From positions 58,633,191-58,697,190 of the forward strand of contig NC_079493.1 in NCBI RefSeq assembly GCF_030052815.1: 64,000 nucleotides of DNA. Direction: 5' to 3'. The notes beneath the pieces were generated by a model, which was not told the DNA's origin, did not search any database, and saw only the letters and a list, made by a program, of their open reading frames with translations. The stretch is from Hevea brasiliensis (Eukaryota; Streptophyta; Magnoliopsida; Malpighiales; Euphorbiaceae). Position numbers and translations under genes: made by a program. Position 1 is the first letter of the stretch. The number at the start of each line of letters is the position of its first letter. Shown in pieces: positions 47,136 to 58,589 of this stretch.

Positions 47136-50100
47136 TGTAACACCCCTATGTTCGGTAGTGCGTTCTACTGTTCCGGTGACTAGTGTTGTCCGGACAGCTA
47201 GGATGCCTAGAACTACACTTCGATATGAGTGAGGAGACATAAAATAATGAAATACAAGTAGAGAAAATACAAGAAAAACAAAGGAAAAATATTAGCAAAG
47301 AAATGTAACCAAGTTAAACGAGCCGAGAACCCAAGCGATGGGTGACCGCACTGGGAAGTCACGGCGTGGACCGTTGACTAGCCCTGGACCACGGGGAACC
47401 CTGAGAAATATTTTTAGGACTTAAAGAGACATCAATTGAAGTATAAATATCATTAAAAATATCAAAGAAAAATTAAATAATTAGTACAAAGAAAAGTGAG
47501 AAATCAAAAAACGGACAAAACCCGGTGTTACCAAAAAATCGGGAATGCAACCCGAACAGGGGCATTGTGGTCATTTGACATCCTGAATTGTCTTTTGACC
47601 TAAATGTCCATTAAAAATAAATAATATTACACTTAAAAAATATAATGAAAAATTAATTTAGGGGTACCTAATATAAATAGAAAAGTGGGGTTGAATTTAG
47701 GTAATTAACACATTTAAAACATAAAATATAATTGATTTTGTGTAAGTGGACCACTAAGGATTATAATATACCTTAAGTGGGAAGATTACTCCCACTCAAA
47801 CATCATCTTCTTTAATTCTTTCGTCCATGCCGAAATGCACTCCCTAAAAACCTCCATGGCCGAAACTTGAGGAAGCTTCATCCTCTCCTTCATTTCACCT
47901 CCAAACACCTAGGTTTCTTCATTAAAGTTTATCCCCACTTCACAAGGAAGAATTAGATACCAATATTAAGAAGTTTTAGTGAAGATTTAGCAAGTCCCAA
48001 CAATAGGTAAGTTTGAGTTTTTGATTATTGCTTTGTTAAAGTTTGTAAGGATATTATGGGTGTTTGATTTATGGAAAAATTTTTGAGTTTTGATGTTGAA
48101 TAAGAATGTGCACTTTTGGCAGCCATGGAAGCACCTTGAAGGCAGTTTAATTGTGCTTGTAAATGATGAATTAAATGATTGATTAAATGTATATTGTGTA
48201 GGAAATTATTTGGGTGATGTATACTTAGTATATGTAAATGTAAAATGAAATTTAAAGCTTGGAAAGTAATGGAATGTAAGTGTACCATTGTGGTAGTTTA
48301 CTAACTTTTGAGGAATGCTGGAATTCATGCTTGGTTTATGGAATAATGTGTTGGTTGTTATGGCAGTTTGAGTGCATGTATGATGGTGTGAAGTTGGACA
48401 TGTAAATGAGCATGAATTGGTGATTGAATTAATGTAAATTGAATTGGACAAATTCTGCACTTGTTGGTGCACATTGAATGTAATTGTAAGCTGCCAAAAT
48501 GTCCTATAATGTATTGTAAATTATGTTTAGGTTGTGGTACAACCAGAATTAGTTTGAATGTTAAGTTTGGTGAGTGTTAAAAGTGATGTTTGATATGTAT
48601 GCAATAATTGCAATAAGGCAGTTTGAGTTTTAGGCCTAGAACTTTAATTGTGTGGCTCCAATTGGTATGAGACCAATTGGAGGTGAAACTAGGCACAAAA
48701 TGTGCCAACTTTCATGAAGAAAGCTTACGAAAATTCTTCTTGCAAGGTAGCTTGAAAAATGACCAAATCCGGATTAAGTGCAAGTAAGGCCTGAAAATTG
48801 ACCATTTGGGCAGCAGTTAGTGTTTAGGCTATAACTCACTCAAAACAGGTCCAATTGACCTGAAATTTTAACCATGAATAGTTAAGACCCATATCTACAA
48901 GTCTTATGAAGACACCAAAGCCCATAAATGACCATAAGCAAGTCAAAAAGCTTGCACAAGTTCGGGTCCAAAAACTGGCCGAACCTAAAATGACCTAAAG
49001 TGACCTAAAATGACCAATTTTGGTGCAATTTGACCAGCAATAGTAAAATGACCATAACTTGGTCTACATAACTCAGAATGACCTGAAATTTCGCCCCACG
49101 TTCCATAAGACATAGATCTACAAGTTTTTAGTTTTGATCGAAACCTGAAAACTGAGGGAACTAGGTCGCCCTGCTAGGTCAAACTACTATCCCGGAATCC
49201 AGCAAATTGCAAGAAAATGCAGTATACACGGAAATGAACTTGGTAACATGTACCAACCCTAAAAGACTATCGAATGTGACATGTTAGTAACATTAAAACC
49301 TGATTTACCTATAATGCATCGAGGGTCGACATATTAGGTTGACTAGGCAAATATTAGAATTCAGTGAATTAATTATCAAGCATTATCGTTAGAGACAGTT
49401 TAAATGAGTACTGAAACACTTCAAATTGTGTTTCTCAGTTAGCAAAGACTCAGGAAAAGGGAAGGAAACACTGAGTCAAGACCAGGAGACAGTTATCAGA
49501 GGTTTGTGCACTACGGCTATTTCTTTTGAATTTTGCAATTGAAATGAATTATGACTATTTGTACATTATTGTTTTAAATTGTGGAAATGTGTTTGAATGG
49601 ATATTTATCGTTTGAAAAGCACTATAAATGGTTTGAAATTGTGAGAAATTGTTTGAATGATATTGATGGATACTTATTGATTGAAAAGCATTGGAAATGG
49701 TTTGAAACCACAGCTATCATGTATATTGATTGTATTCCTCGCTAGCTTGTCTAGTGGGATGAATTGAATTCCCTCTCTGGCTGAAGTGTTGAGGTGTGTG
49801 CCTGTTGAGGACGAATAGAATGAGTACTCATATTTTTGCTAGCTAGCTATGCTATTCCTCATTAGTCATTGACTTTTGGGACGAATTGAATACCTCAATC
49901 GGCTTTTGGGACGAATTGAACTTTGGAACATGATTAAGCTGTGTGTGGTTTATTGATATGTATTGTGAAATTTTGAAATGGAGTTTAAATTCTTATTGAC
50001 CTTCACTGTCTTTTGAATTTAATCATGATTTGATTTATTGAAATTATTGTGATATTGAGAAATGGAGTTTAAATTCTTGTTGACATTTATTGTCTTGAAT

Positions 50101-50823
50101 TTAACTATGGTTTTGAGTATCCACTCTTTATATGAATTATCAATTGTGGTTTAAAATTTTATTGGTTAATGTTGTGCACCACTGAGACATTGTCTCAGCG
50201 ATAGCTTTTTATTGCTGTCGTAGGTATACAAACAGACAGGGCAGTAAACTAGGCTGCTAGTACATCCAGCGAGAGATTTTCGGGTATAATGAGTATACCA
50301 CATTTTGCATTTTGTACTGTAATGTATGTTTACTGTATGTACATATTGTTTTTGGTTTTGAGCAGCTGTAAATTAAAATTGTACACTGAAGTTATAAAGT
50401 AAATTATGAGATATTTTGGCTTGAAAAAATTTATACTGTATTTCTTTATCTCAGTCTTTGAAAAATTACTGTAGATTTGAATTGAGAAATATGTTGTGTT
50501 GAGTTATGTTGGAGTTGAGATTTAGAAATATATATTGAAGTGCTTTTTACAGGTTTTCTGAAGAACTGTTTTATCCAAAATACAGATGGCACTCTGCCAA
50601 AATTTTTACAGAAATTCTACTAGTCTAAATGTGTTAACTGTTTCAAGTCAGTTCACAAAAAGTTTTTAACACCTGTAAATAGTGCTCACCACTGTAAAAT
50701 GAAGTAAGAAGAGTTTTAAAATCCCTTATAGTGTATTTAATGGGTTATCAATAGACGAAGTTGGTAATTCATTAGGTATACTACGGGATCATGTTATGCC
50801 TTACAGAGGGGTAGGGTGTGATA
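47136..50823 (+). mobile_element. Solo LTR S1, B family, plus strand
   Basis: 3688 bp, TGTAACACCCCTATG to GGTGTGATA. The target-site copies are GTCAG (47131-47135) and GTTAG (50824-50828), one transition apart; the host LTR sequence reads across the site as in 38725-38735. No internal sequence is present, so it arose by LTR-LTR recombination. The frames at 48025-48472 are antisense and not genes. Confidence 0.9.
47311..47370 (+). promoter_or_regulatory. 5S rRNA-like block in S1 (best example)
   Basis: AAGTTAAACGAGCCGAG at 47311, GATGGGTGACC at 47338 and CTGGGAAGTC at 47351, then CGGCGTGG. All three match the order of plant 5S rRNA AGTTAAGCG, GATGGGTGACC, CTGGGAAGTC (recalled). The gap between the first two is about 7 nt shorter than in 5S. 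It starts 175 bp inside the LTR. Confidence 0.7.
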
Positions 50824-50851
50824 GTTAGGGTATAAATTATACCTGATAGCA

Positions 50852-50922
50852 TCAAAGCAGGGAGCTCCTCAATCTTCAGCAGCTCATTCTGCTGCTCCTC
50901 TAGTCTCAAAGCAGGGAGCTCC
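50852..50922. repeat. Deletion scar with templated filler in D 5' LTR
   Basis: TCAAAGCAGGGAGCTCCT occurs at 50852-50869 and again at 50905-50922, right at the junction where about 670 bp present in the other LTR (38813-39483) are missing. The second copy is foreign to that place and looks copied from about 50 bp upstream during end joining. Confidence 0.75.
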
Positions 50923-52870
50923 TTTCCATTGAAACACACAGTTTCACAATGTTTCAGTACCATAACGTAGAATAAATCCAAAAATAAATTTAATTTCACT
51001 TGTATCTAGCTCTAATGTGCTAAACTTGACGTTCTTTAAAATTTGTGTTTCGAGGTTACTATTCACTATACTATTCAAGTCAATTTGTTGACTTTCTAAG
51101 GCTTAATAAGTATGAGAATTCCAACTTCACCCACATACCACATTTTGGTAACTAAATTTGTTGGTTTTGGTTGTTTACTCAAATTCTAAGTCTTTTAGGC
51201 AAATTTGCAAATTTTCAGTTTTGGTGTCTTATGTTGCATTGCTCCATTGGTCATTTTTCTATTACAATTTGGCTAAGTTTTCTTCATAGAAATTGTTCCT
51301 TATTGTCTTAAATTTATTCTCCTCTTTGAATCACTCCAATTGGAGTTTTGTAGCTCAAGTTATAGCCATTTGAATCATGGCTGCCAGATTGGACTTAACC
51401 CAGATTTCTGGGCACCAAACTGGTTCTAGCAGTTTCAGGTCACCAAGTTTGGGTGGATAAATGACTTGGTCAAGAGCATAATTTGGTTTTGTGTTTTTCA
51501 TGAAAGTTTTAGGTCTATATCCCAGCTGTCCACTAGTAAAAGTTTAGGTCATTTAGACCTACCTAGCCCAAGTTATGGCCAAATGAACAAACACTGTTCA
51601 TTTGGTCATTTTTCTACAGGTCAGACTGCAAAAATCCGGATTTGGTCAATTTATTCACTAGATTTTAGTCACTTTTTGGGCATGATTCCTAAATGAAAAA
51701 TGTGTCATTTTGTGTCTATTTTCATTCTCAATTGGCCTCATACCAATTGGACTTGTAAATTTTTAGTTTTGGTCACTCAAAGGGACCTTGGTCCTGCTGC
51801 CTGCAGCATGGCCATTTTCAATCCGAATTTAAATTCACTTCTAACACTTCCAACACATCTCAATTGGTCACAAATGACCATTTTTCATCTCAAACAAGGT
51901 CAAACATACCATTTGACGAATTCTCAAATTTTTGGCTTCCAAACCCTAAGTGCCCAAAACCCTAACTCACTAAATTGTTGTATTTAACCAATTCAACACC
52001 TATACACATGCTTCCTTAACTCAATCAAGCTTAGATACACTTTTAATTCAATTGAATTCATGCATTTCATACCCCTTCATATGTTGGCCGAATTTCCCTT
52101 TGGGGACCCCAATAATTTTTTTTTTATTTAAAGTATAATTCTAAGTTTATTCAACTATAATCACTATCAATTCAATTAGAAAATTAGGTTTAGTTTACTA
52201 ACCTTAGTGCAGAAAATTTTCCTCTTCAACCTCTTCTTTTCTTCTTTCTTTCTTTGCTCAAACTTCTTTTCAAGTTGCCTAAACAAGGTTTAATTAAGGG
52301 GCTTGCAATTTTTATGGCTAAAGTTTGGTTTCTTTAAGCTCAAAAATGAGCTTTCATGGAGTATTTTATGAGGGAGAGGGTGAGAGAGAGAGAGAGACGG
52401 AAATTGAGGAAGAAGGCTTTTGTTTGTTTTTTTTTTCTTTTCTTTATGCTTTTAGTCTTATGGAACACCAAAAAAAATCAAATTAAATAAAATTTTAATT
52501 ATAGTATTTATGACATCATGCATGATGTCATGCATGATGTTATCTCTTTTCACTTTTTCAATTTTCTTTTTATTTTTCTATTTAATTTTCCATTAGTTCT
52601 TTAATCTAATTCTCGATTCCGAGATTTTTCTTTTCTCCGATTTTATTTGACAGTTAGGTTAGGAGTCAGCTCTCGGGGTCAATTGACCAAATTGCTCCTC
52701 ACCGGTTCGACCCAGTTTGAAAATAATTCAATATTTCTTTCGGATCACTGACCTAATTATTTGACTGGTTTAACAATTCTTTTTCATGATTTTCTCCTTT
52801 CCACTGTGTGTGCAATAGTCCTAAGGATCGCGGTGTCACATTTTACGGTTCGAAATTTGAGTTTAAATCA

Positions 52871-52929
52871 ACTTCGCAATCCTTCCTGAGAAGGTCACCC
52901 ATCATTGTGACTCTCGGCTCATTTAACTT
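52871..52929 (-). promoter_or_regulatory. 5S rRNA-like block in D 5' LTR
   Basis: On the minus strand AAGTTAAATGAGCC and GATGGGTGACCTTCTC. After subtracting S2 and its duplication it lies 171 bp inside the LTR 5' end. Confidence 0.62.
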
Positions 52930-54442
52930 CTTATGTTCTGTTTTTCTTATTTATACTTAACTAATTAGCAATTACTAATTATTTTTGTTCAGGGCTTATG
53001 TCACGCCCTACCCCTCTGTAAGGCATGACATGATCCTGTAGTATACCTAATGAATTACCAACTTCGTCTACTGATAACCCATTAAATTCACTACAAGGGA
53101 TTTTAAAACTTTTATAACTTCTTTTTACAGTGGTGAGCACTATTTACAGGTGTTAAAAAAATTTTTTTTGAACTGAAGTGAAACAGTTAACACATTTGAA
53201 GAAATAATAATTTCTGTAAAAATTTTGGCAGAGTACCATTAGTATTTTGAATAAAGTAGTTCTTCAAAAACCTGTAAAAAGCACTTCAAATATATTTCTC
53301 ATTTTCAATCTCAAACTCCAACATTTAATCAACAAAATATGTTTCTCAACTCAAAACCATAATAATTTTTTATTATTTCCAAAGGCTGAGATAAAAGAAA
53401 TATAGTACAAATTTTACAAGCCCAAAATAATTTGCAATTTATTTTACAACTTCAATGTACAATTTTAATTTACAACTGCTCAAAACCAAGAACACTATAT
53501 ACATACAGTGAACATACATTATAATATAAAATGCAAACTATGGTATACTCAATATACCCGATGATCTCTTAGTGTAGTACTAGTAGCCTAGTCTGCTGCC
53601 CTGTCAGTCTGTCTACCTGCGATAGCAATGAAAAGCTATCGCTGAGTAAAATTTACTCAGTGGTGCACAATAACAATTTGAAATGCGATATATAAATCTT
53701 TTATTGACAATTCACAAATCAAATGATTCACAATTCCATTTCACAATTTACAAAGTTCATATAACACAAATTTGATCAAATAACTGAGTAACACAGTTTT
53801 GCCAATCAATAATACCATTTGATCAAATAACTGAATAATACAGTTTTGCAAATCAATAACATAATTCAATCAAATAACTGAATAATACAGTGTTGTCAAT
53901 CAATAACACAATTTAGGCCATAATACAGTTTTTCGATACATGTTGTGTTGTACACCACGACAAGACACACTCACCCCAATAATCGAAATCAATGAGGGAG
54001 GAAGCTAGCTGAATAATGAGTACTCATCCACACTCACCCCAAACTGACAAGTTAAAAAGGGAGGAACATAATCACACTCACCCCAGACTGATAAGTCAAA
54101 AAGAGAGGAATATATCACACTCACCCCATAAATGGAGGAGGAACATAGTAATAGTGTCATGCCAAGTGTGAATCAAAACAATTCTAAATCACAATATTTC
54201 ATACAATTCTCAAATCACATTTTATCTCAAAATTTCCATTTGCAAAGTAGGCAACGCAATAATTTCCAAATAATATTCCCAAAACCAAAACAATAAAAAA
54301 TTATTCATAACTCATTTCTCCAAATAAATTTGCTAGTAAAAGTAATGAATATAAAAGTATTGTGCACGGACACAACTTAAAACTATAATGTTCAAATAAA
54401 TTTTTAAGTAGAAAATAAGAAATCAAAATTATTGTGCACAAA

Positions 54443-54766
54443 CACAATTTAAAACAATAACATACAAATAATCATAATTCATTTCAATTGAAAAATTCAA
54501 AAGAAATAACTATTGTGCACAAACACAATTTAAAACAATAACATACAAATAACCATAGTTTATTTCAATTGAAAAATTCAAAAGAAATAATTATTGTGCA
54601 CAAACGCAATTTAAAACAATAACATACAAATAATCATAATTTATTTCAATTGAAAAATTCAAAAGAAATAATTATTGTGCACAAACACAATTTAAAATAA
54701 TAACATACGAATAATTATAATTTATTTCAATTGAAAAATTCAAAAGAAATAACTATTGTGCACAAA
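54443..54766. repeat. 81-bp tandem repeat, four copies, in S2
   Basis: Units start at 54443, 54524, 54605 and 54686, exactly 81 bp apart, each running from CACAATTTAAAAC to ATTGTGCACAAA. The B-element LTRs have one unit here (around 13375-13460). The copies differ at a few bases. Confidence 0.92.
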
Positions 54767-56887
54767 CCTCTGATATATGCCTCTTGGCTCTGACTCAGTG
54801 TTTCCTTCCCCTTCCTTGAGTCTTTGCTAACTGAGAAACACAATTTCAAGTGTTTCAGTACTCATTTAAACCGTCTCTAACTATAAGGCTTAATACTTAA
54901 TTATTGAATTCTATCATTTCTTTAGTCAACCTAAGATGTTGACCTTCGATACAGTCTAGGTGAATTAGGTCTTAATGTTACCAATATGTCACATTTGATA
55001 GCCTTTTAGTGTTGGTACATGTTACCCAATTCATTTCCATGTTTGTTGCATTTTATTGCAATTTGTCAGATTCCGGTATACTAATTTGACCTAGCCGGAT
55101 GACCTAGTTTCCTTGGTTTTCGGGTTTCGGCCAAAACTACAAACTTGTAGATCTATGTCTTATTGCACGCAGGGCAAAATTTCAAGTCATTCTGAGTTAT
55201 GTAGACCAAGTTATGGTCATTTTACTATTGCTGGTCAAAATGCATCAAAATTGGTCACTTTAGGTCATTTTAGGTCACTTCTGGTTCGGCCAGTTTTTGG
55301 ACCCGAACTTGTGCAAGCTATTTGACTTGCTTATGGTCATTTCTGGGCTTTGGTGTCTTCATAAGACTTGTAGATATATGTCTCAACTATTCATGGTAAA
55401 ATTTCAGGTTAATTGCACCTGTTTTGAGTGAGTTATGGCCAAAACACTAACTACTGCCCAAATGGTCAATTTTCAAGCCTTAAATGCGCTAATCCGGATT
55501 TGGTCATTTTTCAAGTTACCTTACAAGCTGAATTTTGGTAAGCTTCCTTCATAAAAGTTGGCACTTTTTGTGCCTAGTTTCACCTCCAATTGGTCTCATG
55601 CCAATTGGAGCCACACACTTAAGGTTCTAGGCCCAAAACATAAACTGCCCTATTGCATTTTGTTCATTACTCATTAAAGGATACATTTAACACTTACCAA
55701 ACTACACATTCATGCCAATTCTGGTTTGTACCATAACCTAAACACATTTTACTTCACATTGTTGGTCATTTTGGCAGCTTATAACTACACTCAATATGCT
55801 CCTTATAGTAAAGAATTTATCAAGTCTAAATTACAACAATTTAACTACATAACCAAGCTCATTCACATGTCCAAACTCAAACCCTTGTACACATGTACAA
55901 GCTGCCACAACAAGTACCATAATTCAACCATAATATTCCATAAACCAAACCATAAAGCAACATATTTTTGGTCCACAATTCAGGCTGCCGATTCATACCT
56001 CTCCTTGGATTAATTTCCAAGCTTCCAAAATCAAGTGTACATTCACATACACCTAATATACATCACCAAATTTATTCCTACACATACAAACACTTTAATC
56101 TACCATTTACATACAAGAATAAACTGCCCTTAAAGAGTTTCCATAGCTGCCAAAATTAAACATCTCCCTTAGAACATCAAACTCCAAAATTCTTTCCACA
56201 ATTCAAGTACCCATAACATCCTCACAAACTTTAATGAAGCAATAATAAAAAACACATACTTACCTCTTTGGAAACTCTTCAAAACCTCTCCAAAACTTGA
56301 TCTTCTTGTTACCTATCTACTGCCCAAGGTGTATGAACAACTTTTAGTGAAGGGAAGTGCTAGGAAGGAAGCTTAGATCACACTTGCATGGAGCTCCAAA
56401 ACCATGCGGCAGTGGTTTCTCTCAAGAAAGTTTTCGGCTGAAATTTTGAGAAGTGAGGAAGATGACAATCTGCTGGTCCAAGATGAAGATTAATTGGTCC
56501 ACTTTGGTGGGTGAGTGGAGCACCAAGTGTTGTTTAATGTTAGTTTATTCATAAGTTTCATTTTCCCACATTTAACTCCCCATTTTTGCTATTTACATTA
56601 GGTACCACTAATTTAATTTTTCATGACATTTTCCAAGTGTGTTATCATTTATTTTTAATGGACATTTAGGTCAAAAGACAACTTGGGGTATCAAATGATC
56701 ACAATGCCCCTGTTCGGGTTGCATTCCCCATTTTTCGGTAATACCGAGTTTTGTCCGTTTTTCGATTTCTCACTTTTTCTTTGTACTTCTTTGATATTTC
56801 TAATGATATTTATACTTCAATAGGTGTCTATTTAAGTCTTAAAAATATTTTCCAGGGTTCCCCGCGGTCCAGGGCTAGTCAACGGTC

Positions 56888-56945
56888 CACGTCGTGACTT
56901 CCCAATGCGGTCACCCATCGCTAGGGTTCTCGGCTCGTTTAACTT
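56888..56945 (-). promoter_or_regulatory. 5S rRNA-like block in S2
   Basis: The minus strand has AAGTTAAACGAGCCGAG, GATGGGTGACC and TTGGGAAGTC, starting 176 bp inside the LTR. Confidence 0.68.
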
Positions 56946-57493
56946 GGTTACATTTCATTGTTATTATTTTTCCTTCGTTTTTATTGTCTTTTCTTTTCTT
57001 GTATTTCATTATTTTATGTCTCCTCATCTATATCTAAGTGTAGTTCTAGGCATTCTAGCTGTCCGGACAGACACTGGTCACCGGACCAGTAGAACGCACT
57101 GCAGAACATAGGGGTGTTACAGCTTATCTAGTTGTCTTAAGTATGATTCTAATTCCCTTAGTTGTCTGGACCAACACCAGTCACTGGAATAGTGAAATAT
57201 ACTAGGCTATACAAATAGGAGTGTTATAGCTGGTGCAGCTGATCCACTCACATTATGAAGGGCCGGGGCTTCCCCTTGTACCGGCCTCTATTGATTGATC
57301 GACTGAATGGTCCTCTTCTTCTATAGTCAATTAGAGGATATTACACCTCTTGAACAAATAACACAAGGTGATTTCCTCCTGTTAGTGCATATTTATAATG
57401 TAATGTACTGTATGTATCAAACAATGACATTGAACAGTTGTGCTATGAAGAAAGAATATTTAAATTACAGGTCAAAATATAATTTAAAAACTA

Positions 57494-57505
57494 GTTCTGA
57501 TACCA
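57494..57505 (-). other. Primer-binding site of remnant F
   Basis: TGGTATCAGAAC on the minus strand, one change from the initiator-Met site, 8 bp from the LTR. Confidence 0.82.
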
Positions 57506-58509
57506 CTAAAACATGTTGCACCATACGCCTCTGTAAGATGTAACATGATCCCGTAGTATACCTAATGAATTACCAAATTTCATCTACTGATAACCCATTA
57601 AATACTCTACAAGGGATTTTAAACCTTTTCTTATTTCTTTTTACAATGGTGAGCACTTTTAACAGGTGTTAAAATTTTTTTTAACTGAAGTGAAACCAAA
57701 TAACAAATCTGAAGTATCAGTAATTTCTGTAAAAATTTTGGTAGAGTGCCGTCTATATTTAGAGTAAAACAGTTCTTCAAAAACTTGTAAAAAACACTTC
57801 CAATATATTTGTTCAATCCCAAACTCCAATATGGCTTCACACAAATCAATTTCCTCAACATTTGTCAAATTCAGTTAAATATAAATTTTCTGTAGTTCCA
57901 AAAGCTGAGATAAGAAAAATATATTACAACATTTTTACAAGCCAAAATAACTTATAACTTTAGTTTACAACTGCTCAAGACCAAGTACAAGATATACATA
58001 CAGTTCACACACATTACAATAATATTTACAACGAAGTGGTATACTCAATATACCCAGCAAAATCCCAAAAGTGTGGCACAAGTAGCCTACTTTGCTGCTC
58101 TGTCTGTCTGTCTACCTGCGATAGCAATGAAAAAGCTATCACTGAGTAAAATTTACTCAGTGGTGCACAATAATAATTTAAAATGTGGTATATAAAACAT
58201 TTATCGAAAATTCACAATTCAAATGATTCACAATTTCATGTCACAATTTTAAAAGCTCGTATAACACAAATTTGATCGAACAATTTAATAACACAGTGTT
58301 GCTAATCAATAACACAACTTAGGTCATGACACAAATTTTCCGAACATGCCGTGTTGTACCCCACGACAAGGCATACTCACCCCACTAAGAAAAATCAATG
58401 AGGGAGGTGGTTAGCTAGCTAATGAGTACTCGTCCATACTCACCTCAGACTGTCAAGTCAAAGAGGGAGGAACATAGTCATACTTACCCCACAAATGGAG
58501 GAGGAATAT

Positions 58510-58589
58510 AGTGTACCTATTAGAGCACTTGCAGGCGTTATGTATCGCCGTCCCTGCAAGCTCCTAGGCGGACAGTCACGCTTCGCCAC
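58510..58589. other. Unassigned GC-rich patch with hairpin
   Basis: Up to about 58508 the sequence follows the B-family LTR; beyond it does not match B or S2. It contains an 8-bp stem CTTGCAGG (58528-58535) and CCTGCAAG (58553-58560), and ends at the start of G. The last five bases GCCAC may be the G target site. Confidence 0.5.

Larger units (their letters stand above)
52999..57121 (-). mobile_element. Solo LTR S2, B family, minus strand
   Basis: 4123 bp with a perfect target-site duplication GCTTA (52994-52998 and 57122-57126). It is longer than the B LTRs mainly because of an internal 81-bp tandem array. The three-part repeat is near 55130-55630. The frames at 55113-56159 and 56905-57111 are by-products. 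Confidence 0.92.
38101..57228 (-). mobile_element. Tekay-like Gypsy element D with two solo-LTR insertions
   Basis: Both LTRs, primer-binding site, single-frame gag-pol with chromodomain and polypurine tract are present. The right LTR hosts S1 and S2. The flanks do not match: the left side is Copia T3 leader ending CCTTC, the right side is gag of a B-family element starting GCTGG. The two ends therefore probably come from different insertions joined by recombination. Confidence 0.87.
46520..57228 (-). repeat. 5' LTR of element D, interrupted by S1 and S2
   Basis: LTR pieces are 46520-47135, 50829-52998 and 57127-57228. Together they are about 2.9 kb. The shortfall against 3548 bp is explained by a deletion at about 50905-50922, corresponding to about 38813-39483 of the other LTR. 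The three-part repeat survives near 51280-51790. Confidence 0.87.
57229..58589 (-). mobile_element. Remnant F: gag start, leader and partial 5' LTR, B family
   Basis: On the minus strand: LTR (58589 down to 57514, missing its 5' part because G inserted), primer-binding site, leader and the first 60 or so codons of gag, then cut at 57229 by element D. The sequence matches 28917-29190 of B. The gag start codon has become ATA (near 57324). The frames at 57307-57543 and 57631-57868 are not genes. Confidence 0.8.

Noticed and set aside
47311..47370. A genuine 5S rRNA gene
   Set aside because: Only the 3' two thirds are recognisable, the spacing is shortened, the first 45 or so bases of 5S are not found, and the block has the same place in every LTR.
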